The notes beneath the pieces are model-generated. The model was not told the origin of the DNA, did not search any database, and saw only the letters and a program-made list of their open reading frames with translations. The position numbers and the translations under genes are program-made. A stretch of 64,000 nt of DNA from Escarpia spicata (taxonomy: Eukaryota > Annelida > Polychaeta > Sabellida > Siboglinidae): positions 57,055,823 through 57,119,822 of the forward strand of contig OZ023214.1 of NCBI GenBank assembly GCA_963995525.1, written 5' to 3'. Below, in pieces: positions 55,001-60,500 of this stretch (positions are counted from its first letter, which is position 1; each line of letters begins with the position of its first letter).

Positions 55001-57428
55001 AGTATGGAGAATCCATTTTCAGTGTTATTTTTACAATTTGAGGTCACTTGATAAGGTCACATTCAAGGTAACACAGGATCACCATATACAGCGTTATGTT
55101 CCAAGCATATTATCAAAACTTTATCATGATGTCAATGTCGGGGGGTTTTGTAATAATAAAGATAATACATGTTTTGACAATTGAAGACCCAAGTTGAAAA
55201 TGTACCTTAATCACATTTCAGCGAACACTGAGTTAGGTGTACCAGTTTGCAGTACAACTTATCCTGCACTCATTGATATACTCATTAGTCATGGCAGATG
55301 TTTTGAGCTATTTATGACGTTGATTGATGTGACCTTTACCCTAAACCCATTCCACGTTCATCCATCTAAGGCATTTTTTTAATGGAACTTGACACCAAGA
55401 TGGTGAATATACCCAATAGTAAGTTCTTGGCTCGAAATATCAATATTTTAAGCCGAAATATCAATATTTTAAGCCGAAATTACCTTGAATGTGACCTTAG
55501 TACATGACTTTGACCTGGGATTGACAAAATATGGATTCCCCATAATAGAAAACCCCTACAGTGGTCTAATTTATGGTTCTACAACTTCTGGTTCTCACGT
55601 TATTACTCCGGATGACGCCCATCTTGGATTTGTCCAATATGGCTGTTACAGCGGGAGCCCAGCCTGGCTCGCACACACAAATTTAAAACCATGGCCATAT
55701 CTAACACTGGTCCAAAAATGGCGCTTGTGGAATGATGTGAACAATTATATGATTAAGCCCCTTGACTAGCAGGGAGGTGATAAGTACCCACCGTTCCCGC
55801 CGTGACTTCTCCCTCCGTCTGGCTTCCTCCTCCCGGTCCTTCATCCTCAACATCTCCCACTCCCACGACATCTCACTCCGCCGGTCTGGTCTCTCATCAC
55901 GACCCTTGTGCTTCGCTGAAGGACACGTAGCACCAGGTTATCCACGTAAGTATCATCTGTCAGGTAAGTATCACCTGCCACCAGGTAAGTAATACCTGTC
56001 ATCAAGTAAGTATCACCTGCCACCAGGTAAGTATCACCTGCCACCAGGTAAGTATTATCTGCCATCAAGTAAGTATCACTTGCCACTAAGTACGTATCAC
56101 CTGCCACCAGGTAAGTACCACATGTCACCAGGTAAGTATCACCTGCCATCAAGTAAGTATCAACTGCCACCATGTAAGTACCACCTGTCACCAAGTAAGT
56201 ATTACCTGCCACCAGGTAAGTATCACCTGCCACCAGGTAAGTATCACCTGCCACCAGGTAAGTATCACCTGCCGCCAGGTAAGTATTACCTGCCACCAGG
56301 AAAGTATCACGTGATATTAATTAAATGCAATAACTGCAAATTAATTAAGATTTAATAGATGAACAGAACAGACAGTTAGTGAGTTAGACAATAAGTCATA
56401 ACAATATCATCAAATTGTTGTATCAAGCAAAAATGTGCAAATATTCTGCATATTTTGTACACTGTATTGGTGACATTACACATTTAAACAAAGACAATAT
56501 TCAAGACATAATAGACAAGTGCTGGTATTTTTTTAAGGTTAATGTATCTCGAGCCTTACTGCGATCACGGTTGAGTGGCAAGTCTCTGTCCCTCTCCCGC
56601 TTCCGTCCCTCCTTGCGTTTGTGTCGATGTTTGTCCTTCTTGACCCCGGCCGCCGCCTGTGGAGGCTGGATCTGCAGTGAGTCCTCCATCATCTCCTCTG
56701 CCTCCACTCTGACAGAGACAGTGGCGATTAGACGCACGGTCAAAGACACAAGTCTATATTCAAGTCTGGTGGCAACTAATGGACATCCATTGTGATGTGA
56801 AAAATCTTATTTTTCACTGTTTAACTAGTAAAGACATGCATTGTCAGGTCATTCAAGTTTCAGGAATTTAAGATTTATGAAAAAAAGAACAACAATTGTA
56901 ATAATACAAATATATACATAGCATGTATTTACAGATAACAATGTTGCAGATGGATAATTTCTTCCTTAAAAACCAACTTACTGAAAGTGGAAGACAAACT
57001 GGGAAACATATTCCCTACACGGAAAAGACAAGAATACCATAATTTGTCAATGTACATTTATATGATAAAAAAGCTGCATGTATCAACTGGCCTACTCCCA
57101 AAAACACAACTGAAAGGTTTGCCAACTGGGCACAAAAAAGCAGACAAGAACCACGAGATGGGTCTCACCTGTGGTGCTTCCCCTTGGATGGCTTCACTTC
57201 CTTCTCATCCTCCTTGTCATCACTGAAGGCCTCGTCCTCACTGTCATTCACCATGAGCACCTGGCGTGCATCCTCACTGGGGCCATGGGAGGGGGTGGGA
57301 GCAGACTCCACTTCCTCCTCGGGCATCACAAGCTCTATATCGGGACTGAGGTGGATCACATCTGGACTCTGCTCCAGTTCTCCCTGCTCCATAGGACTGG
57401 TAGTCGGCTCTGACATACTCAGTCGCAC
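24921..57428 (-). CDS. CDK11: Cyclin-dependent kinase 11 (PITSLRE kinase), 16 exons, 5' partial
   Basis: Join, in transcript order: 57428-57169, 56708-56560, 55915-55792, 52263-52097, 47392-47252, 45123-44899, 43834-43733, 43411-43154, 41113-40992, 39854-39749, 32832-32711, 30345-30238, 29355-29239, 27646-27498, 26569-26377, 25016-24921. All introns are GT-AG and phases match at every junction. The sum is 2439 nt (813 codons including stop), close to vertebrate CDK11 in size. Order of parts: acidic N terminus, RE/RD-rich charged region with nuclear-localisation-like KR clusters, acidic serine-rich region, kinase domain, conserved tail. Known role: the nuclear kinase partners L-type cyclins and acts in transcription and spliceosome activation. 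[18 protein letters not shown] and APE are intact, so an active kinase is expected. The upstream N-terminal exon(s) are not seen. Confidence 0.96.
25090..26060. repeat. 21/22-bp minisatellite in the last CDK11 intron
   Basis: About 45 units alternate between TGACACATGAACTGCGTCCCG (21 bases) and GACCCATGAACTGTGCCCCCG types (22 bases), with interspersed CCCCTTTTTGACCC variants. The five-unit motif block with CCCCTTTTT recurs at about 25380, 25535 and 25708, which shows block duplication. Three overlapping minus-strand frames of more than 300 residues are artefacts. Confidence 0.95.
26377..26569 (-). CDS. CDK11: CDK11 exon: kinase C lobe end and tail
   Basis: Starts with one base completing an Arg codon, then [21 protein letters not shown] and [14 protein letters not shown]. 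These correspond to the last kinase helices and the [11 protein letters not shown] signature of CDK11. Donor GTGAGT, phase 0. Acceptor TTGTTTCAG. Confidence 0.97.
26570..27497 (-). other. CDK11 intron, no further feature
   Basis: Mostly AT-rich unique-looking sequence. No coding segment or clear repeat was recognised. GCTTTTTAGC-type short palindromes only. Confidence 0.6.
27498..27646 (-). CDS. CDK11: CDK11 exon: kinase C lobe (CMGC insert region)
   Basis: 49 codons plus two bases: [20 protein letters not shown] to [11 protein letters not shown]. The LGTP.E.IW segment is the CMGC-family insert start. Acceptor GTGTGTGACAG, donor GTGAGG, phases 0 and 2. Confidence 0.97.
27950..29152. repeat. 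44-bp minisatellite in CDK11 intron
   Basis: About 27 copies of a 44-bp unit (CTACAACTATGCTACTGCAT, GCAGAATTGACGTGGTACAT, TTTT). The unit carries the palindrome TGCATGCA. It ends about 90 bases short of the 29239 splice donor. Short [15 protein letters not shown] frames are artefacts. Confidence 0.97.
29239..29355 (-). CDS. CDK11: CDK11 exon: DLWSVG helix region
   Basis: 39 codons: [20 protein letters not shown] then [18 protein letters not shown]. DxWSxG holds the kinase subdomain IX aspartate. The [15 protein letters not shown] stretch is typical of CDK11 and CDK10. Acceptor TATTGTAG, donor GTAGGT, phase 0 at both sides. Confidence 0.97.
29560..30010 (+). mobile_element. LINE reverse-transcriptase C-terminal fragment
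   Basis: Reading 29582-29950 gives [20 protein letters not shown] then [20 protein letters not shown]. This is the post-thumb C-terminal region of CR1/jockey-like LINEs. A GC-rich 3' tail with CACCCCGTCGTAAACC and TACGACGTAAATAA follows to about 30010. It is 5'-truncated and antisense to CDK11. Confidence 0.8.
30238..30345 (-). CDS. CDK11: CDK11 exon: DFG and activation loop
   Basis: 36 codons: [13 protein letters not shown], then the T-loop [20 protein letters not shown]. The DFG aspartate, the T-loop threonine and APE are all present. Acceptor GTGTAACAG, donor GTAGGT, phase 0. Confidence 0.98.
30385..31385. repeat. 31/43-bp minisatellite in CDK11 intron
   Basis: Units of CCAGTCCTCCTGATGGCGCT plus ACACAGACATG (31 bases), often with a 12-base ACACAGACATAC insertion (43 bases). 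About 26 units with many point variants. Confidence 0.95.
31400..32488. repeat. 181-bp satellite, six copies
   Basis: Copies starting near AACATTTGATGAAGATTACA lie at about 31412, 31581, 31762, 31943, 32124 and 32305. The later spacing is exactly 181 bases. The second to last units are almost identical, which suggests recent amplification; the first is shorter and more diverged. Confidence 0.95.
32711..32832 (-). CDS. CDK11: CDK11 exon: catalytic loop
   Basis: Two bases complete Gly, then [20 protein letters not shown] and [28 protein letters not shown] is the catalytic loop with the proton-acceptor Asp. Acceptor TGATTGACAG, donor GTGGGT, phases 1 in and 0 out. The acceptor itself is part of a 31-bp tandem repeat. 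Confidence 0.98.
32826..32928. repeat. 31-bp splice-acceptor array, left part
   Basis: About three units of CACCTCACCTGTCAATCACA and CAACATGTCAT. On the sense (minus) strand each unit reads TGTGTGATTGACAGGTGAGG, which is the acceptor and first exon bases of the 32832 exon. The array continues at 37909 on the other side of the hAT transposon. Confidence 0.93.
33430..37452 (-). pseudogene. hAT-like transposase, frameshifted and minisatellite-expanded
   Basis: Pieces in order on the minus strand: 37452-37267 ([17 protein letters not shown]); about 37130-36920 ([32 protein letters not shown]); 36794-36440 ([20 protein letters not shown]); 36441-36040 in another frame ([35 protein letters not shown]). 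From 36018 come [20 protein letters not shown] and [10 protein letters not shown], then the 17-codon repeat array. After the array the protein resumes ([25 protein letters not shown]) and continues at 33744-33430 ([32 protein letters not shown]). I recognise the order as a widespread invertebrate transposon protein. The hAT assignment rests on the termini. Several frameshifts and stops inactivate it. Confidence 0.8.
33843..35890. repeat. 51-bp (17-codon) minisatellite inside the transposase gene
   Basis: About 40 copies of 51 bases. On the minus strand each encodes a variant of [17 protein letters not shown], which echoes the host protein's own YLKAW.TAP segment next to the array. Units near the 5' side of the gene are the most diverged (VCLKEW, VCLKVW), the rest nearly identical. 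Copies with TAA in place of TAT at about 35157 and 35208 put stops in the transposase frame. Plus-strand frames of 724 and 695 residues are by-products. Confidence 0.95.
37909..38520. repeat. 31-bp splice-acceptor array, right part
   Basis: About 20 further units of the 32826-32928 array (CTCACCTGTCAATCACACAA), more variable in length (about 22-31 bases) and sequence. The hAT element splits one original array. On the sense strand most units keep the CAGGTGAGG acceptor-exon junction. Confidence 0.93.
38521..39144 (-). other. CDK11 intron, no gene
   Basis: No coding region seen. 38640-38950 is weakly similar to 23.92-24.19 kb (shared words such as CATAGA and GTACAAAATA in the same order), perhaps a decayed dispersed repeat. 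Confidence 0.5.
39145..39695. repeat. 19-bp TA-rich minisatellite
   Basis: About 29 copies of CACTAGGTAGCATATATAA, with AGACTAGG and GCACATATAA variants. It ends about 55 bases from the 39749 splice donor. Confidence 0.97.
39749..39854 (-). CDS. CDK11: CDK11 exon: hinge region
   Basis: 35 codons plus one base: [20 protein letters not shown] then [26 protein letters not shown] is the kinase hinge. Acceptor TACGACAG, donor GTAAGT, phases 0 and 1. Confidence 0.98.
39855..40090. repeat. Degenerate repeats of the 39854 splice acceptor
   Basis: Four diverged copies (near 39850, 39950, 39990 and 40060) of ATCTCCTGTCGTAACACA. On the sense strand this is TGTGTTACGACAGGAGAT, the acceptor and first bases of the 39854 exon. 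Spacing is irregular, with ACATGT(A/T)GAC words between. Confidence 0.7.
40255..40620. repeat. 29-bp minisatellite
   Basis: About 12 units of AACCTCTCTATTAAGGTCACCCTCGGTGG type, with frequent substitutions and one unit shortened at about 40540. A direct duplication of about 61 bases (TACTGATATGGAAATAATTT) follows at 40655-40776 and a CA microsatellite at 40838-40860. Confidence 0.9.
40992..41113 (-). CDS. CDK11: CDK11 exon: ATP-lysine and PITSLRE helix
   Basis: Two bases complete Asp, then [40 protein letters not shown]. It contains the catalytic Lys (VALK) and PITSLRE, the cyclin-contact helix that names the family. Acceptor GATGCTGCAG, donor GTATGT, phases 1 and 0. Confidence 0.99.
41215..42015. 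repeat. Purine-rich GAGAGTGGG minisatellite
   Basis: Units of about 18-35 bases made from GAGAGTGGGAATAACA and GAGAGTGGGTGACGACA. In the CDK11 transcript the strand is a pyrimidine-rich CUCUCUGU tract beginning about 100 bases upstream of the 41113 acceptor. The minus-strand Ser/Leu/His-rich frames are artefacts. Confidence 0.95.
42030..42805. repeat. 23-bp purine-rich GAAGAAGACAGAAGGGAGTGG minisatellite
   Basis: About 33 units of AGAAGGGAGTGGTAGAAGAAGAC with 3-base GAA length steps (20, 23 and 26 bases). Contiguous with the previous array; together they make about 1.6 kb of strand-asymmetric purine sequence. Confidence 0.95.
43154..43411 (-). CDS. CDK11: CDK11 exon: acidic linker and start of kinase domain
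   Basis: 85 codons with split ends: [20 protein letters not shown], then [67 protein letters not shown] is the CDK11 kinase-domain lead-in and [10 protein letters not shown] the glycine-rich loop. Acceptor TTTGTGGCAG, donor GTCTGT (weak), phases 1 and 1. Confidence 0.98.
43425..43545. repeat. Short TTACAATGTCACACAAACAC tandem repeat
   Basis: Five units of about 20-25 bases directly upstream (sense) of the 43411 acceptor. Varies by CTTG and ACTGTG insertions. Confidence 0.85.
43733..43834 (-). CDS. CDK11: CDK11 exon: acidic, glutamine/glutamate-rich segment
   Basis: 33 codons: [20 protein letters not shown] then [13 protein letters not shown], with split Glu and Ala codons at its ends. It corresponds to the variable SGSGSEEEEE region of other CDK11 proteins. 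The EQ run comes from a GAGCAG hexamer repeat. Acceptor TGTGTTGCAG, donor GTCAGT. Confidence 0.93.
43880..44130. repeat. Dispersed retroelement tail and 22-bp tandem repeat
   Basis: 43885-43975 matches the tail at 11635-11735 (GAACAGGTCTGCCAGGG, CTGCGCTATATAAGAACTTA). It is followed at 43982-44130 by about six units of GGTCTAACACATCCAGACAACA. Confidence 0.75.
44310..44898 (-). repeat. 36-bp array repeating an exon end and its 5' splice site
   Basis: About 16 units of 36 bases. On the sense strand each reads roughly GTAGGCTTCATGATATCTCC then CAGTCAGACTCAGTGG. The true donor of the 44899 exon (GATTCCGCTG|GTAGGC) is the first member. Every unit presents GTAGGC in the same codon phase, with no in-frame stop until 44273. 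Exon-frame translation is a 12-residue repeat [12 protein letters not shown]. Confidence 0.93.
44899..45123 (-). CDS. CDK11: CDK11 exon: acidic serine-rich segment
   Basis: 74 codons with split ends: [74 protein letters not shown]. Matches the acidic region before the CDK11 kinase domain. Acceptor TTGTGTGTAG, donor GTAGGC. Both its acceptor and its donor are copied in adjacent tandem arrays. Confidence 0.94.
45124..45645 (-). repeat. 70-bp array repeating a 3' splice site and exon start
   Basis: Seven units of 70 bases. On the sense strand each has TTGTGTGTAG|GTGAGCACAG, then GGCCTCCTGTAGAGGACGAC (exon-like), then a short intron-like spacer. The junction recurs on the plus strand at 45191, 45261, 45331, 45401, 45471, 45541 and 45611. 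The true acceptor is at 45124. Unit length is not a multiple of 3. Confidence 0.95.
45646..46591 (-). other. CDK11 intron, LINE/SINE tail and unannotated sequence
   Basis: 45730-45800 (TTAAGCGCCTTTGAAAAGG, GTGCTGTACAAATAAATTTA) resembles an L2-type retroelement 3' tail. The rest shows no gene or repeat I can support. Confidence 0.55.
46592..47208. mobile_element. piggyBac-like MITE, 617 bp
   Basis: Terminal inverted repeat GGCCAGACAC at both ends, with imperfect extension (GGCAGGTAGATA versus TCGAGGTGGAATA). It is flanked directly by TTAA at 46588-46591 and 47209-47212. TTAA duplication is the piggyBac hallmark. No coding region. An inner 14-base palindrome arm pair (TGTGAAATGATCAA) lies around 46863-46937. 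Confidence 0.75.
47252..47392 (-). CDS. CDK11: CDK11 exon: basic RS-like segment
   Basis: 46 codons with split ends: [46 protein letters not shown]. It corresponds to the SRSPPRPPRERF...RKPVKEE area of vertebrate CDK11. Acceptor ATTCGTCAG, donor GTTTGT (non-consensus), phases 1 and 1. It ends only 44 bases upstream of the piggyBac-like MITE. Confidence 0.92.
47762..49132. repeat. 31-bp pyrimidine-rich minisatellite
   Basis: About 44 units of CACTCTCCACCATCCGTCTC plus CCCCTCTCTCT, with 1-4 base CT length steps. Three overlapping plus-strand Ser/Pro/Leu frames of 412-524 residues are artefacts. In the CDK11 transcript it is purine-rich. A roughly 52-bp triplicate (TATGTCCAGGTTAAG type) precedes it at 47620-47750. 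Confidence 0.95.
49292..51985 (+). mobile_element. Dispersed repeat with LINE reverse-transcriptase remnants, copy 2
   Basis: Same start and end blocks as 13188-15387. Holds [20 protein letters not shown] at about 50060 (RT N-terminal region), [20 protein letters not shown] at about 51150-51220 and [12 protein letters not shown] at about 51308-51345. Near-duplicate 3' segments with AATGATT(C/T)AATCAAATACA occur three times between 51.5 and 51.9 kb. It lies antisense in a CDK11 intron. Confidence 0.7.
52097..52263 (-). CDS. CDK11: CDK11 exon: charged coiled-coil-like RE/RD segment
   Basis: 55 codons with split ends: [50 protein letters not shown]. Matches the LEQLERKRERERKMREQQKE region of vertebrate CDK11. 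Acceptor ACATTTGCAG, donor GTGGGT, phases 2 and 1. Confidence 0.95.
52264..52869 (-). other. CDK11 intron, no gene
   Basis: AT-rich. TCAATCAATCAATCAA microsatellite at about 52555. The phrase CTCTCTGCAAATGTCATCCACAC at the exon edge is echoed at 52696-52720, another small duplication of the 52263 acceptor region. Confidence 0.6.
52870..54258 (-). mobile_element. RTE-type LINE, copy 2, truncated
   Basis: Same family as 1960-3615 but covers a different part. From the 5' side: [20 protein letters not shown] text at about 54200, [47 protein letters not shown], then palm motif A as [13 protein letters not shown] (53.56 kb; Asn replaces the catalytic Asp). The thumb and connection follow ([30 protein letters not shown]) at about 52.9-53.1 kb. 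Frameshifts are present; both ends are truncated. Confidence 0.88.
54291..55766. mobile_element. Long-TIR, TA-flanked element, 1476 bp
   Basis: The ends GTCAGGGGGCTTA and GTCAAGGGGCTTA (reverse complement of the right end) are flanked by TA at 54289-54290 and 55767-55768. Inverted similarity continues for several hundred bases (TTGTTCACAT, TTTTTGGACCAG, GCCATATTGGACAAATCCA). A third, direct copy of the arm lies at about 54.78-55.18 kb. No transposase. TA duplication suggests a Tc1/mariner-mobilised MITE. The right end lies 25 bases from the 55792 splice donor. Confidence 0.75.
55792..55915 (-). CDS. CDK11: CDK11 exon: charged segment
   Basis: 40 codons with split ends: [40 protein letters not shown]. 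Corresponds to the charged KHARVKEKE...RREWERQKRRE region. Acceptor GTGTCCTTCAG, donor GTGGGT, phases 1 and 2. Confidence 0.93.
55940..56312 (-). repeat. 21-bp array carrying U1-like ATACTTACCTG
   Basis: About 17 units of 21 bases (plus strand CAGGTAAGTATCACCTGCCAC). Eight units contain CAGGTAAGTAT exactly. On the CDK11 sense strand this is ATACTTACCTG, the same as the first 11 bases of U1 snRNA. The array starts about 25 bases upstream of the 55915 acceptor and fills over half of this 644-base intron. Confidence 0.95.
56560..56708 (-). CDS. CDK11: CDK11 exon: basic KR-rich segment
   Basis: 49 codons with split ends: [60 protein letters not shown] matches the EDDSLAIKPPQQ block of vertebrate CDK11. 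KRKEGRKR is a likely nuclear localisation signal. Acceptor TCTCTGTCAG, donor GTAAGG, phases 2 and 1. Confidence 0.95.
56709..57168 (-). other. CDK11 intron, no feature
   Basis: AT-rich unique-looking sequence without supported features. The 56987-57226 plus-strand frame is not convincing. Confidence 0.6.
57169..57428 (-). CDS. CDK11: CDK11 most 5' exon seen: acidic N-terminal segment
   Basis: 86 codons plus two bases: [40 protein letters not shown], then [20 protein letters not shown] and [19 protein letters not shown] may parallel the EEGEL block of vertebrate proteins. The acceptor CTATGTTGCCAG at 57429 implies an upstream exon in phase 0. Alternatively the ATG at 57416 is the start and upstream exons are 5' UTR. 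Donor GTGAGA, phase 2. Confidence 0.85.
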
Positions 57429-57511
57429 CTGGCAACATAGACCAACTCAGGTGCTTAGCGAGAAACAATCTTTTGCCAGTCTTCAATTAATCAAAAGTGT
57501 GTGTTTATCAC

Positions 57512-60500
57512 GCGAATGGCTTGTGTGGCAGCCATTCGCAACAATCACGCGAGTGGCTTGTGTGGCAGCCATTCGCAACAATCACGCGAGTGGCTTGTGT
57601 GGCAGCCATTCGCAACGATCACGCAAATGGCTTGTGTGGCAGCCATTCGCAACAATCACGCGAGTGGCTTGTGTGGCAGCCATTCGCAACAATCACGCGA
57701 GTGGCTTGTGTGGCAGCCATTCACAACAATCACGTAAGTGGCTTGTGTGGCAGCCATTCACAACAATCACGTGAATGGCTTGTGTGGCAGCCATTCGCAA
57801 CAATCACGCGAATGGCTTGTGTGGCAGCCATTCGCAACAATCACGTACGTGGCTTGTGTGGCAGCCATTCGCAACAATCACGCGAGTGGCTTGTGTGGCA
57901 GCTATTCGCAACAATCACGTAAGTGGCTTGTGTGGCAACCATTCGCAACAATCACGCGAATGGCTTGTGTGGCAGCCATTCGCAACAATCACGTAAGTGG
58001 CTTGTGTGGCAGCTATTCGCAACAATCACGTAAGTGGCTTGTGTGGCAGCCATTCGCAACAATCATGTAAGTGGCTTGTGTGGCAGCCATTCGCAACAAT
58101 CACGTAAGTGGCTTGTGTGGCAGCGATTCGCAACAATCACGTAAGTGGCTTGTGTGGCAGCCATTCGCAACAATCATGTAAGTGGCTTGTGTGGCAGCCA
58201 TTCGCAACAATCACGCGAGTGGCTTGTGTGGCAGCTATTCGCAACAATCACGTAAGTGGCTTGTGTGGCAGCCATTCGCAACAATCACGTAAGTGGCTTG
58301 TGTGGCAGCCATTCGCAACAATCACGTAAGTGGCTTGTGTGGCAGCCATTCGCAACAATCACGTAAGTGGCTTGTGTGGCAGCCATTCGCAACAATCACG
58401 TGAGTGGCTTGTGTGGCAACCATTCGCAACAATCACGGGAGTGGCTTGTGTGGCAGCCATTCGCAACAATCACGCGAGTGGCTTGTGTGGCAGCTATTCG
58501 CAACAATCACGTAAGTGGCTTGTGTGGCAGCCATTCGCAACAATCACGTAAGTGGCTTGTGTGGCAGCCATTCGCAACAATCACGTGAGTGGCTTGTGTG
58601 GCAACCATTCGCAACAATCACGGGAGTGGCTTGTGTGGCAGCCATTCGCAACAATCACGCGAGTGGCTTGTGTGGCAACCATTCGCAACAATCACGCGAG
58701 TGGCTTGTGTGGCAGCCATTCGCAACAATCACGCGAGTGGCTTGTGTGGCAACCATTCGCAACAATCACGCGAGTGGCTTGAGTGGCAGCCATTCGCAAC
58801 AATCACGCGAGTGGCTTGTGTGGCAGCCATTCGCAACAATCACGCGAGTGGCTTGTGTGGCAACCATTCGCAACAATCACGTAAGTGGCTTGTGTGGCAA
58901 CCATTCGCAACAATCACGCGAATGGCTTGAGTGGCAGCCATTCGCAACAATCACGCGAATGGCTTGTGTGGCAGCCATTCGCAACAATCACGCGAATGGC
59001 TTGTGTGGCAGCCATTCGCAACAATCACGCGAATGGCTTGTGTGGCAGCCATTCGCAACAATCACGTAAGTGGCTTGTGTGGCAGCCATTCGCAACAATC
59101 ACGCGAATGGCTTGTGTGGCAGCTATTCGCAACAATCACGCGAATGGCTTGTGTGGCAGCTATTCGCAACAATCACGCGAATGGCTTGTGTGGCAGCCAT
59201 TCGCAACAATCACGTAAGTGGCTTGTGTGGCAGCCATTCGCAACAATCACGCGAGGGGCTTGTGTGGCAGCCATTCGCAACAATCACGTAAGTGGCTTGT
59301 GTGGCAGCCATTCGCAACAATCACGTAAGTGGCTTGTGTGGCAGCCATTCGCAACAATCACGCGAGTGGCTTGTGTGGCAGCCATTCGCAACAATCACGT
59401 AAGTGGCTTGTGTGGCAGCCATTCGCAACAATCACGTAAGTGGCTTGTGTGGCAGCCATTCGCAACAATCACGCGAATGGCTTGTGTGGCAGCCATTCGC
59501 AACAATCACGTAAGTGGCTTGTGTGGCAGCCATTCGCAACAATCACGGGAGTGGCTTGTGTGGCAGCCATTCGCAACAATCACGTAAGTGGCTTGTGTGG
59601 CAGCCATTCGCAACAATCACGTGAATGGCTTGTGTGGCAGCCATTCGCAACAATCACGCGAATGGCTTGTGTGGCAGCCATTCGCAACAATCACGTAAGT
59701 GGCTTGTGTGGCAGCCATTCGCAACAATCATGTGAATGGCTTGTGTGGCAGCCATTCGCAACAATCACGCGAATGGCTTGTGTGGCAGCCATTCGCAACA
59801 ATCACGTAAGTGGCTTGTGTGGCAGCCATTCGCAACAATCACGCGAGGGGCTTGTGTGGCAGCCATTCGCAACAATCACGTAAGTGGCTTGTGTGGCAGC
59901 CATTCGCAACAATCACGTAAGTGGCTTGTGTGGCAGCCATTCGCAACAATCACGCGAGGGGCTTGTGTGGCAGCCATTCGCAACAATCACGTAAGTGGCT
60001 TGTGTGGCAGCCATTCGCAACAATCACGCGAATGGCTTGTGTGGCAGCCATTCGCAACAATCACGTGAATGGCTTGTGTGGCAGCCATTCGCAACAATCA
60101 CGCGAGTGGCTTGTGTGGCAGCCATTCGCAACAATCACGGGAGTGGCTTGTGTGGCAGCCATTCGCAACAATCACGCGAATGGCTTGTGTGGCAGCCATT
60201 CGCAACAATCACGTAAGTGGCTTGTGTGGCAACCATTCGCAACAATCACGTAAGTGGCTTGTGTGGCAGCCATTCGCAACAATCACGTAAGTGGCTTGTG
60301 TGGCAGCCATTCGCAACAATCACGTACGTGGCTTGTGTGGCAGCCATTCGCAACAATCACGCGAGTGGCTTGTGTGGCAGCCATTCGCAACAATCACGTA
60401 AGTGGCTTGTGTGGCAGCCATTCGCAACAATCACGTGAATGGCTTGTGTGGCAACCATTCGCAACAATCACGCGAGTGGCTTGTGTGGCAACCATTCGCA

